Source of the DNA: an uncultured Methanomicrobiales archaeon
GTDB lineage: Archaea > Halobacteriota > Methanomicrobia > Methanomicrobiales > Methanospirillaceae
Direction of reading: 5' to 3'
Assembly: GCA_903832665.1 (NCBI GenBank)
Contig: CAILCG010000026.1
Location: 92,988 to 156,987, forward strand
Length of the DNA: 64,000 bases
The position numbers were made by a program, and so were the translations under genes. The first letter of the stretch is position 1, and each line of letters opens with the position of its first letter. Positions 26,342 through 34,656 of the stretch are shown here, piece after piece. The notes under the pieces are model-generated. The model saw only the letters and a list, made by a program, of their open reading frames with translations, was not told the DNA's origin and searched no databases.

Positions 26342-28558
26342 CTATCTGACTCTCACAACTATCAGGGTAATGTCATCTGACTGGGGGGCACTGTCACTGA
26401 ATGTTCTGATCTCATCGATGATACCAGCAAGAATTTTTTGTATAGGATCATCCCGGTGTTTTTTCACATAACTGGCCAGTCGTTCGTCGCCAAACTCCTC
26501 ATTCTGTGGATTGAACGCCTCAGTCACCCCGTCCGTATACAGGATGAGAAGGTCCCCTGATTCCAGGACTCGTTTCCCCGGGACACCGCCTACTTCAGGA
26601 ACAACCCCCAGCGCAATACACCGGCCATCATCCAGGAACTGGACCTCACTTGAATCGCGACGTACGAGGAGCGGGGGGTTATGGCCTGCATTTGCATAAG
26701 TAAAGGTCTTGTTCACCGGATCCAGGACACTGTAAAAGACCGTGATGAACATGCTCGACCGGCCGTCTTCATAGATCAGCCGGTTCGCCCGCTTGAGGGC
26801 AACTGAGGGATTCACCTCAGAAATGCCACTCACCCGGATTAAGGTGCGGGAGAGTGCCATGAACAAGGCAGCGCTCACTCCCTTGCCGGAAACATCTGCA
26901 ATCGCGAGTCCCCACCGGTCCTGGCCAAGGGGAATGAAATCGTACAGATCGCCACCAATCTCCATTGCGGGAATAGTTGTTGCTGCCAGTTCGATTCCGG
27001 GAATAACCGGAATGCACTCTGGGAGGAACGTATCCTGGATCTCCTTTGCAATCTCCATCTCTTTGGAATACCGTTCTTTCTCTGCCGTTGTACGCCGGAG
27101 ATCCTCGATGTTCTTCTTGAGATCCAGGGTCATGGAATTGAACGAATTGGCAAGGCCCTCAAATTCATCTCCTGAGTCGATGGCAAGATGATAATCGAGA
27201 TCCCCTTTACCGATGGCAACAGTTCCCTGCCGTAGTACCTCCACAGGTCTGGTAATGATCCTCGCGAGTCGGAACGAGAGGAATAGGACAACGATCAGGA
27301 GTATGCAGAAAAGGCCACCAAACAGGACCAGGATCCTGAAGGTAATGTCGTTGATTTCTTTAGTGGTCTCATTAGTTTTCTCCTGGATATCGGTCCGGGT
27401 CATATTGGCAAGTGCCATTACTTCTGAAGCCGGCTCGTAAAAGGCCAAACTCCAGTTCATCGATTGGATGGGAGCATAGGCAATGTAGAATTTCTGGTTA
27501 TCGATCGTAATTGTAGTAAAAAAATCCCCGCCGGCAATCATTTTATTTCCGACACCTACCAGATCCGGATGGGAGCTATTGAGGATATTGTGCGTTCCAA
27601 AAACCTCTTCACATTTCGTGTTGTCATCAGTCAGGCAAGGTCCGCTAATCACTTCTCCTTTGTTATCGATCAGAAATGAAGAGCTAAAAGGATTATTATT
27701 GAGATCGATTTTGTCGCTCTGGGACCTTTCCCCTGTTAAGAGCATATGATAAGATCCTGGATGATCGGGAAGAAAGTTGAGAATATTGTCAGTTATTTGC
27801 TGAAGGGTGAAATCCGAAGCAATCACCCAGGTACCGTATTTTGTCGGAACGGCCCGCGAACTCGTAACAACCCTCCCGTTGCCACCCTTATCGTCATATG
27901 GGTAACCCCAGACTACCTTGGAGGATTTCTTCGCATCGTTAAACCAGGTCCTTTCCCGGGGATTATAATCAGGATCTGTCCTGTTGTCATAGGGATATTT
28001 TCGCATGATTCCCGAATCTGTGGCAATGTAGATCGCGGTCATATCCCCATCTTCCTGGAACACTTTCTTGAGCAGATCATCCATTCCTGCAAGTTTCCGA
28101 TACTCTTCGGAGTTTTCAGTAGTTGTGGAGTTGGGGACAAGAAAGGCAAAGGTACCTTCGAATTTATCGGCAGGAGGGTCATTCCTTGAAAAGGATCGAA
28201 CCCGGGGGTTCAGGGGGGTATTATTCTGCAGGGTGACAGCCTGTGCTGCAAGAATCTCCATCTCGCCATCCGTAATATTGAAAAGGAGGTTGACGATAAG
28301 AGCCTTATTCTCCACAACTACGTTCAGGTTTGCCAATGATTGGCCCGCAAGAGCAACTGTGCTCCCATTCTTCGCGGTCTCGCCGAGATCCAGACTTCCG
28401 TTTTTTGCGTAATTGCCGATTGCCATTATTGTGGTAAAAGCTACAGCCCCCATGATGAGCAGCGAGATGAGAGAAAGGGATAATAAAATGACGAGAATCT
28501 TCTCCCGGACGCTCAAATTTTTGAAAAGGGAAAGTGAAGGGGTCATGGTATCAGGCAA
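26342..28558 (-). CDS. Cache-HAMP-SpoIIE serine phosphatase sensor
   Basis: A 738-residue membrane receptor with phosphatase output. Helix 1 lies at about 20-45, followed by an extracellular double Cache domain (about 60-400; 'YNPRERTWFNDAKKS', 'WVIASDFTL'), helix 2 near 408-430, and a HAMP domain. The PP2C/SpoIIE domain starts near 520 and shows the metal-binding Asp residues in 'GGDLYDFIPL', 'GLAIADVSGKG', 'LYTDGVTEAFN' and 'SDDITLIVVR'. It likely dephosphorylates an anti-sigma-factor-antagonist-like or other Ser/Thr-phosphorylated partner after sensing an external small molecule. No partner is adjacent. Confidence 0.9.
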   Translation of the reverse strand: MPDTMTPSLSLFKNLSVREKILVILLSLSLISLLIMGAVAFTTIMAIGNYAKNGSLDLGETAKNGSTVALAGQSLANLNVVVENKALIVNLLFNITDGEMEILAAQAVTLQNNTPLNPRVRSFSRNDPPADKFEGTFAFLVPNSTTTENSEEYRKLAGMDDLLKKVFQEDGDMTAIYIATDSGIMRKYPYDNRTDPDYNPRERTWFNDAKKSSKVVWGYPYDDKGGNGRVVTSSRAVPTKYGTWVIASDFTLQQITDNILNFLPDHPGSYHMLLTGERSQSDKIDLNNNPFSSSFLIDNKGEVISGPCLTDDNTKCEEVFGTHNILNSSHPDLVGVGNKMIAGGDFFTTITIDNQKFYIAYAPIQSMNWSLAFYEPASEVMALANMTRTDIQEKTNETTKEINDITFRILVLFGGLFCILLIVVLFLSFRLARIITRPVEVLRQGTVAIGKGDLDYHLAIDSGDEFEGLANSFNSMTLDLKKNIEDLRRTTAEKERYSKEMEIAKEIQDTFLPECIPVIPGIELAATTIPAMEIGGDLYDFIPLGQDRWGLAIADVSGKGVSAALFMALSRTLIRVSGISEVNPSVALKRANRLIYEDGRSSMFITVFYSVLDPVNKTFTYANAGHNPPLLVRRDSSEVQFLDDGRCIALGVVPEVGGVPGKRVLESGDLLILYTDGVTEAFNPQNEEFGDERLASYVKKHRDDPIQKILAGIIDEIRTFSDSAPQSDDITLIVVRVR

Positions 28559-28635
28559 TTTATTTTTGAATCCTCATCTTTCAAAGAAACCCTGAACATA
28601 AAGGGATCTGCACGCTCTTAAAACGTGAGTGAACT

Positions 28636-28788
28636 TCACGTAAGATATGTCCGTACATCGCCACCCATCAGTATTCCTATGGTAAATACCACGATCATAA
28701 TAATTATGACAAAATTCAGGCAGGATACCGATGAGTCTGACCGGGCCTGCGCAGGAGAGACCCCAAGGATTACCTGCCGGTTGATCTC
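28636..28788 (-). other. Hydrophobic open frame after the TPR gene's amber stop
   Basis: Directly after the TAG that ends the TPR protein, the same frame stays open for 50 codons and encodes a clear membrane helix ('FVIIIMIVVFTIGILMGG') followed by a short polar end. There is no start codon before the helix. It may be the original C-terminus of the TPR protein, a separate small protein with a cryptic start, or chance. Confidence 0.3.
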
Positions 28789-29415
28789 CTACCACATCTT
28801 TCTTGAACGCCAGTACATCCAGCAGATCGCACAGAATAAGAGAAATATGATCAACTGCGAACCGAAACTCACTTCAAGAGTATTTCCCTCAACGGTCCGT
28901 ATGCCCCCGAGCAGGGTACCCAGGAGGAATGCAACCAGGGTAAAATAGAAGCCGGCATATTCATTGGGAAAAACAATCTCCTGCAATTTCCGGTTCTGCA
29001 ACTCCGCCTGTTCTCCCATGTCCATCTTCTGGTAAATGATCCCCAGCAGAGCCTGGGCATAGGCGTGATAGGGACTCAGTTCCACGGCATGCTCGAGGGC
29101 TTCGATCGCTTCGTGATGCTGCCCCAGCTTGTCAAACGCCACTCCCCTGTTGATCCAGGCATCAACGGATCCTGGATTAATGGATACTGCTCTCTGCGTA
29201 CAGGTCAAAGATTCCGCGCACTTGTCGAGACTGATCAGTGCAATGGCTTTGTTGTTAAGAATTACGTCATTATCCGGGTTTATCTTGAGAGCCTCGTCGT
29301 AACATTCCAGTGCTTCACGTATCTTTCCCAGCTGGACAAGATCATGAGCCCGTTCATCAAACGAGGGCGAAGATTCAGCTATTGTTCGAATACTATCTTT
29401 TCTCTTTTGGGTATA
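28789..29415 (-). CDS. TPR membrane protein without a canonical start
   Basis: The open frame gives up to 208 residues. Two to three tetratricopeptide repeats are visible ('REALECYDEALKINPDNDV', 'SVDAWINRGVAFDKLGQHHE', 'AIEALEHAVELSPYHAYAQA'), then two membrane helices ('YFTLVAFLLGTLLGG' and 'LIIFLLFCAICWMYW'). The first possible standard start is a TTG at 29208, which would cut through the first repeat. The frame is open up to a TAA at 29416-29418 with no ATG or GTG. An ATG at 29441 lies in another frame that stops after 20 codons, so a frameshift near 29400 is possible. TPR domains mediate protein binding. Confidence 0.6.
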   Translation of the reverse strand, partial: YTQKRKDSIRTIAESSPSFDERAHDLVQLGKIREALECYDEALKINPDNDVILNNKAIALISLDKCAESLTCTQRAVSINPGSVDAWINRGVAFDKLGQHHEAIEALEHAVELSPYHAYAQALLGIIYQKMDMGEQAELQNRKLQEIVFPNEYAGFYFTLVAFLLGTLLGGIRTVEGNTLEVSFGSQLIIFLLFCAICWMYWRSRKMW

Positions 29416-29668
29416 TTAAAATGGCAGGATATACGTTCCATTATGCCCGGGGAACGTAAGCCCCGGGGAATCCGGCTTTACCGATCTCCCGGAATGGGGA
29501 GAAAAACATAGAACGAAGCGGTAGGAGAGCGTTGTCATGAAAATTTTGAAAATTCAGAGAGATAGATCAGCAAAAGGAGAAATTGAGTCCGTCGTGCAAA
29601 ATTTTCATTGTTTTGGTGCAGTGTCTTTGACTTCACATAGGTTTTTTGAATAATTTTTTTTGGTCAGA

Positions 29669-29831
29669 CCCTGCCTGAAAAATTTCAATCGCGTACATGG
29701 GGTGTTAGATAATGTGCCGATTGTCGGATAATTATCCGGCAAAAGGTATGTACAACTGACAACAAATTATTTTCTCCGGCGTGAGGGTCCGGCAATAAAA
29801 TCAAAGTCTGATTAAAAATTTTCAGGCAGGG
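29669..29831. repeat. 163-bp region with 16-bp inverted terminal repeats
   Basis: CCCTGCCTGAAAAATTT at 29669-29685 pairs with AAATTTTCAGGCAGGG at 29816-29831, differing by one T. Inside is a perfect 14-bp palindrome CGGATAATTATCCG near 29735. The region between the TPR gene and the nuclease (29416-30235) holds no supported gene. It may be a small mobile-element remnant or a structured transcript. Confidence 0.45.
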
Positions 29832-29980
29832 GACGAGGGGTCGATTGAAAAAAAAATTTCAGAGATCGATTTTATTTTTTTCGTGCAAAATGCGGATCGG
29901 CTTTTGTATTGCAAAAGTACGGGAACTTCATCCAAATTTTTAATCAAATCCTAAGGATTAACAAACCGGTCAATTGTGGG

Positions 29981-30135
29981 GAGGGTCCCCCATTTTGCAC
30001 AAAGGTGACCCTCAACTCCAAAAAAAGAGGGGAGGTGCCTGACCACCCCTCTTCTTGAAAATATTTTGAGCCGACCCTCCCCTCTTAGGGAAAGAGGGGA
30101 CCCTACCCCATTTTAGAAAAGTGGGGTGGGTCTTG
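29981..30135. repeat. Second tandem array of G/C-capped hairpins
   Basis: Four hairpins in a row. The best is 30025-30036 with 30042-30053 (AAGAGGGGAGGT against ACCACCCCTCTT). The next two are CCCCTCTT/AAAGAGGGG and ACCCCATTTT/AAAAGTGGGGT, ending at about 30130. The first pairs AGGGTC with GACCCT. As in the array at 5344-5610, outer G/C blocks recur while inner stems vary and stay complementary. Confidence 0.6.
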
Positions 30136-30172
30136 AACATGCAACAAGGGGGCTGAAATGGTAAATGGTAAG

Positions 30173-30215
30173 GAGGGTTCCCCGCCTCGGGATCTATCAG
30201 AGGCACGGCGGGGTA
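30173..30215. repeat. Dispersed CCCCGCC/GGCGGGG hairpin repeat, copy 2
   Basis: Second copy of the element at 6508-6550. The arms at 30180-30186 and 30207-30213 are identical to copy 1, and here the inner CCTC also pairs with GAGG. It lies 20 nt beyond the stop of the nuclease gene and could double as its terminator. Confidence 0.55.
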
Positions 30216-30235
30216 AATTCCTTTTTGAATTTATG

Positions 30236-31339
30236 TTATTGAACAGCCAACTTCTCCGGCTTTTTTGGCTCGTACATTGCAATAATTTTCTTAAAATGTT
30301 CTGCCATCTTAAATAATTCGTTTAGGTTGTTGATTGGAATTTTATTTTCTGTCCGGGTTTCATTATCAAAGACTCCAATTGATTTCTGTTTGGTATTGAA
30401 ATAAAACCGGCAAATCGGTTTTCGGTTGTTGTCATCAAATAATATTGCACAATAAGACTTTGCATCCCGCATCACAACTCGAACAGGATCGGTTGTTTCT
30501 GTCAGGATTGCTTTAACGATATAATATCCTTCATACTCTTCTTCTGTCGTGACAATTTCTTCAGAATTTTCTTCGAGGGGTTGTGTTAAATTTCCTTCAA
30601 TTGGTTCTGTTGGTAACTTTGGCGTCTCTGGTTCCATTGCCGATTTCAACCGGTCATTTATTTTCTCTAATAAAAACTGATTCAACGATTCTTTGGTTAT
30701 GATGGTGAATTTATCTTTTGCCTGTGCGGTCAGTGTTTTTGGGTATACCTGTTTAGCAAAAAATTTTACAAACTCTTCAGAAGGCTTTGAGAATTCTTTG
30801 TTGATTATCTGAATTATCTCTCGTGTGTACTTCAACTGGGACGCTGTATCTTCAAGTTCATCGAGATTCAAACCCTGTTTTGTAAATTTTTTTAACTCCG
30901 CAATGAGAGGTTCTTTGATGTCAAGCAGATTAATTTCAAGGAATGGTTTCTGATCCATCTTGTTCTTGGCTTCAAGATCTGTAAAAAATTGATAGACGAT
31001 ACCATTGGTAAGGATTCCAACCTTAGCTGGAGTAACTGAAAAATACCGGAACAGTTGTGATGCATGTTCTTTGTTTAAATCTGCACTAACGGCTTTGCAT
31101 TCAACAAGAATCACTGGATTCCCATCTTTCATTATCGCGTAGTCGACCTTCTCCCCTTTTTTTGTCCCGACATCAGCGATTAATACAGGATTTACTTCAT
31201 TTGGATTAAAGACATCATATCCTAGAATTCTGATAAATGGCATAATTAGTGCATTTTTTGTGCCTTCTTCTGTGGCAATTTTTTCCGAAATTGTTGGTAT
31301 ATTTTTGGCAAATGCCTGTATCTCAGCAATAAAGTCCAT
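30236..31339 (-). CDS. Lone HsdR_N-type (PD-(D/E)xK) nuclease-like protein
   Basis: A 367-residue protein whose first 170 residues match the N-terminal nuclease domain of type I restriction R subunits. The catalytic pattern is present: Asp66 ('KVDYAIMKDG') and Glu80-Cys-Lys82 ('VILVECKA'), after a conserved acidic helix 'TEEGTKNALIMPFIRILG'. The rest is helical, then an acidic linker and a C-terminal domain of about 80 residues that I do not recognise. There is no helicase, methylase or specificity subunit nearby. I start at the ATG at 31339; an upstream in-frame start gives a non-family N-terminus. It is markedly more A/T-rich than its neighbours, suggesting transfer. A defence role is an inference. 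Confidence 0.75.
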   Translation of the reverse strand: MDFIAEIQAFAKNIPTISEKIATEEGTKNALIMPFIRILGYDVFNPNEVNPVLIADVGTKKGEKVDYAIMKDGNPVILVECKAVSADLNKEHASQLFRYFSVTPAKVGILTNGIVYQFFTDLEAKNKMDQKPFLEINLLDIKEPLIAELKKFTKQGLNLDELEDTASQLKYTREIIQIINKEFSKPSEEFVKFFAKQVYPKTLTAQAKDKFTIITKESLNQFLLEKINDRLKSAMEPETPKLPTEPIEGNLTQPLEENSEEIVTTEEEYEGYYIVKAILTETTDPVRVVMRDAKSYCAILFDDNNRKPICRFYFNTKQKSIGVFDNETRTENKIPINNLNELFKMAEHFKKIIAMYEPKKPEKLAVQ

Positions 31340-31481
31340 GAGAAAAATATCATAATACCAGATATTTATGCCTTTATTATTTGATGCGAAAAAGATATGC
31401 AATATAACGATGATCACTTGAAAACAAAAAGATTTTTTCTGTTTCTTTGAATTAGGGCGGTTAATGGAAATGCGTCTTAAT

Positions 31482-31620
31482 TTTATTGCGATGAACGCCG
31501 CCGCCCCCGAAGGGACGCCCCCGCGGCGGGTCAGGGACCGGTTATCGCAATAAACCGTTCTACCCAGCGAGGCCCCGACGAGGCAGCCGAGCGACCCCCG
31601 AAGGGGGGTGGGTTGGCTCC
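31482..31620. ncRNA. GC-rich structured element, candidate RNA or mobile repeat
   Basis: In an A/T-rich gap, TTTATTGCGAT (31482-31492) pairs perfectly with ATCGCAATAAA (31544-31554). Inside is a CGCCGC/GCGGCG stem, and beyond lies CCCCC-GAA-GGGGG (31595-31608). On the minus strand the loops read TTCG, a favoured RNA tetraloop. No ORF fits. The left arm plus the next bases (ATTGCGATGAA) also occurs in the MITE at 61847. Confidence 0.45.
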
Positions 31621-31675
31621 TAATTTTTCCAAAAAAACCTTGAAAATTGAGGATGTTTCCTGAAAAATTTAACGG

Positions 31676-32557
31676 TCAGATATTGACGTTCAGTACGGTC
31701 CGGATTGCAACCCCGATCACGAACGAGATCGCCGCAATACCAAGGCTGATCGCCGCCATCTCAGCAAAGCGCCGGTAAAAGGGGAGATCTTTTGCCACGG
31801 ATACGTAAAACGTGAAAACCAAAATCACGAGAATTGCCGCCAGGAGAGTAAACATCAGTGCGATAAACGGGCTGGAGAGGAGCAGGAACGGCAGAATCAG
31901 CAGGGCTACGGTAACAATGTAGGTGATACCGGTGTATACCGAAGCCTTGAATGGATCGGTAGGTCCCCCATCAGATCGCTGCGAGAGATACTCAGACGCT
32001 CCCATGGAGAGCGATGCTGCTACCCCCATCACGAGCCCCACAACTGCGATGATCTGGGTATTCTGTATGGCAAACGTGAGTCCGGCAAGCGTGCCGGTGA
32101 ACTCGACGAGTGCATCATTCAACCCCAGTACCACGGAACCCACATATTTGAGGCGATCTTCATCGATCAGGGCAATCAGTTCGCGCTCGTGTATCTCTTC
32201 GTTCTTTAAGATCCCGGCAATCTCCGGAATGGTGAACGGAATATCCCGATCGAACGACTGGGCCTTCTTCTCAACACCCTCAAGGAGCTTGATGGCGAAG
32301 GTCAGTCCAAGCAGGCGTGCGAGCACGTAATAAAACCAGACTCTCAAAACATCGGGTTGAACATCCCTTTTGGTATAGCGCTTCCAGATCCCGTAGTGAT
32401 CGAGTTCATCGCTGGCGATCTTTGTTAACACCGTACGGTTGTGCTCATCCGAAGTTGTTGCGGCAATCTTTGTATAGATAAGATGTTCTGTTATCTCACC
32501 TTTTTGCAAGGCAAGAAGGATGGCGATATTTTTCTGATCGGTCGTAATTTCTGGCAT
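31676..32557 (-). CDS. Ferritin-like/VIT1-CCC1 fusion membrane protein
   Basis: A 293-residue protein. Residues 1-130 form a rubrerythrin-like four-helix domain with diiron-type Glu/His residues ('GEITEHLIYTKIA', 'ASDELDHYGIWKRY', 'NEEIHERELIALIDED'). The rest is a VIT1/CCC1 transporter with five membrane helices and the motif 'VLGLNDALVEFTGTLAGL'. Members export or sequester Fe2+ or Mn2+. The start at 32557 (ATG) is preferred to a TTG 6 nt upstream, as it has a GAGGG site 8 nt before it. Probably an iron-homeostasis protein. Confidence 0.88.
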   Translation of the reverse strand: MPEITTDQKNIAILLALQKGEITEHLIYTKIAATTSDEHNRTVLTKIASDELDHYGIWKRYTKRDVQPDVLRVWFYYVLARLLGLTFAIKLLEGVEKKAQSFDRDIPFTIPEIAGILKNEEIHERELIALIDEDRLKYVGSVVLGLNDALVEFTGTLAGLTFAIQNTQIIAVVGLVMGVAASLSMGASEYLSQRSDGGPTDPFKASVYTGITYIVTVALLILPFLLLSSPFIALMFTLLAAILVILVFTFYVSVAKDLPFYRRFAEMAAISLGIAAISFVIGVAIRTVLNVNI

Positions 32558-32815
32558 AGTCAATCCCTCAGGCAGATGTGCCGGACAGTATCCCGGGTAA
32601 AATTCACGGGATTAGTTAAAAAATTAAACGGCCGGACGGAGAACGGGCTGCACCTGCGTCTTGTGGCACAAATTGCAAATTAGCCTGTTTTCCCGGTTCA
32701 CCGTTCCGGGGTAGAGTGATTGCGGGAAGTGTTTTTCCAGGAATGGGAGGGAACAGGAAGAGGCGGAGTTCACGGGTCCCGGGAACTATCGAGCGATAAC
32801 AGGCACCGGGAAGGA

Positions 32816-33316
32816 TCATAACGGGCCGGAACGGATGGTATTGATCTTCTGGTCCTCGTCCCGCAGGATGAGATAGTACGAATCTGAAGGAAAGTCTTCA
32901 ATACTCTCAATTTTTGGGGGAGAATTGGTGAAAAGGTACCCGTTTGCAGAACGGAAAATATAGAGCATATCTCCCTCCTCAAACAGGTATTTTGAGAGTG
33001 TTGGAGCCGGCTTTGCACGTTCCAGACCGCTCCGGGATTCAATATAGAGCCCCATCCAGTAATATCGGGGTGAATCCGGAGTAATGTTGAGCACAAAAGA
33101 ATCCCCTCCCTTGTGGAGCACCCGGACAACCTCATGACCATGGATCTGGAATCGTTCTACCTGCGGGGTGAAATAACCGGTTTTTTTGAGCGCGGGCATG
33201 GCACCAAACAACACATTTGCGATGATTGCGATCAGCATGATGGTGAGCAGGAAGACCATAATAACGGAGATAAAAGATCCGAAAGAGGATACTCGCTGTG
33301 CCCGGGGAATTATCAT
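32816..33316 (-). CDS. Pilin-like membrane-anchored protein
   Basis: A 166-residue protein with one N-terminal hydrophobic helix (residues 14-38) after a short basic leader ('IIPRAQRVSSFGS'), followed by a beta-rich domain that includes 'VVRVLHKGGDSFVLNI', a motif often seen in archaeal pilin-like (DUF1628-type) proteins. The usual pilin peptidase site is not clear, so the name is tentative. It would lie on the outside of the membrane. Confidence 0.5.
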   Translation of the reverse strand: MIIPRAQRVSSFGSFISVIMVFLLTIMLIAIIANVLFGAMPALKKTGYFTPQVERFQIHGHEVVRVLHKGGDSFVLNITPDSPRYYWMGLYIESRSGLERAKPAPTLSKYLFEEGDMLYIFRSANGYLFTNSPPKIESIEDFPSDSYYLILRDEDQKINTIRSGPL

Positions 33317-33521
33317 TACCGTATATCCGTCACCTTTGAATAAAAACAGAATGTATTCGCATCTCCGATGAAAAATAGGTGCATCGCCTCATGAGGACGG
33401 ATGCAATCGGATCCACGATTGCGGCGATGTGCCTCCCCACTTGAGATTTCGTCATCCGACAGAAACCTGTCGGAAAGGGCAGCTGAAATACCCTAACCCA
33501 CCATGGGGGCAGAGCTTCCCT

Positions 33522-34352
33522 TTACGAAGTTGTTTGAGTCAGGTATCGCATAATCCGTTCGATGACTACCGGATTTTTCGGCAGATTGATGTGACCGTAC
33601 TGGCCGGGGGGTAGCGACAGTGCTGCATCATCCGGATCCAAGGATACAATATCCAGCGATATTCCCGGGAGACGGGATTCGCGGTGGGGCACAATCCCAT
33701 CACCTTCATACGTCTGCTGCCATCCTCCGTCAGTGGCAATCTCCCAGGTCTTTCCACCAAACTGCGGGAAAAAATCAGATCTTCCACCAGGGTTTCCGGT
33801 CACAATGATCCTGTAGGTGATATCCGGACGGATTCCCGCGGAGCGGAGTGCCAGCATAACGGGACTCCCCGGACGGACGTCCTGCACAATAGCATCGGCA
33901 GAAGGATCGAACCCCGGCTTGAGGAAAACACCCGTAAGCCGGTTGATAACCTCACCTCCTTTCAGGGGGTCATGGAACAGTTCTGCAAGCGCTGAACCAT
34001 TGTTGGGCGGACCGAGGCCGATCAGCCGCCGGACTTTTTGATCTTGTGCAGTTCCGTCAACCACCTCAAGAAGATACCGGGTGATACAGGTTCCGACGGA
34101 GTGACTTACAATGTCGATCGGTCCCGTGTACCCACTATCGTTCCGCATATCGGTAATGGAATTGTCCAGTGCAATGGCCAGCTCAGCAATATCTGAACCG
34201 GTCATGCCACTATGATCGAATTTCCAATACGGGATCGAGGCACCGGAAAGGTGGAGAACAAGGCGGTTCCATATCCCAGGATGGCTGTTCCATCCATGAA
34301 CTAGCATAACCGGAAGTGGTTCGCGGAACATTACAGAACCGTTGACACCCAT
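33522..34352 (-). CDS. Lipase/PGAP1-like alpha/beta hydrolase
   Basis: A 276-residue esterase. 'PVMLVHGWNSHPGIW' is the oxyanion-hole strand, 'IDIVSHSVGTCITRYLL' carries the nucleophile Ser in a SHSVG elbow, and 'RLIGLGPPNNGSALAEL' is the lipase class 2/PGAP1 hallmark. The catalytic His is probably in 'YGHINLPKNP' near residue 260. No signal peptide is seen. It likely hydrolyses lipid or acyl esters. A CCGACAG/CTGTCGG hairpin lies downstream at about 33458-33475. Confidence 0.85.
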   Translation of the reverse strand: MGVNGSVMFREPLPVMLVHGWNSHPGIWNRLVLHLSGASIPYWKFDHSGMTGSDIAELAIALDNSITDMRNDSGYTGPIDIVSHSVGTCITRYLLEVVDGTAQDQKVRRLIGLGPPNNGSALAELFHDPLKGGEVINRLTGVFLKPGFDPSADAIVQDVRPGSPVMLALRSAGIRPDITYRIIVTGNPGGRSDFFPQFGGKTWEIATDGGWQQTYEGDGIVPHRESRLPGISLDIVSLDPDDAALSLPPGQYGHINLPKNPVVIERIMRYLTQTTS

Positions 34353-34656
34353 ATACGATAGGTCCTTTGATCAGGGTTTGACTTTGGGCATTACGGGGTG
34401 TCTGGTAAGTGAAAGAACACCGATTTCCTCATCCTTTTCTTTCTTGACAATATGGAGACAAAAACCCGGGTCACTTGGACAACGTGATAATAACAGGTTC
34501 AAGGGATTAGCGCAATACATGCTGCAAAAACAAACGAATCGCGACAAAATTCACCTAACGACAGGGTTTGAGAACTAGAAATCTGAATATTTGGCATATG
34601 AGCGACCGCTTATTTGTGAATGCCTAATAAGGACGTTCCTGTAAAGGAACAGTCAA
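34353..34656. other. Intergenic region, no gene
   Basis: These 304 bases lie between two minus-strand genes and hold no convincing gene. A GTTCCT/AGGAAC hairpin at 34635-34650 sits just after the response-regulator stop and may help end its transcript. Confidence 0.4.

Noticed and set aside
28789..28791. Pyrrolysine read as an explanation of the in-frame TAG
   Set aside because: No tRNA-Pyl or pyl gene is in the window, and a plain stop after 'RSRKMW' is simpler. Kept only as a low-interest observation.
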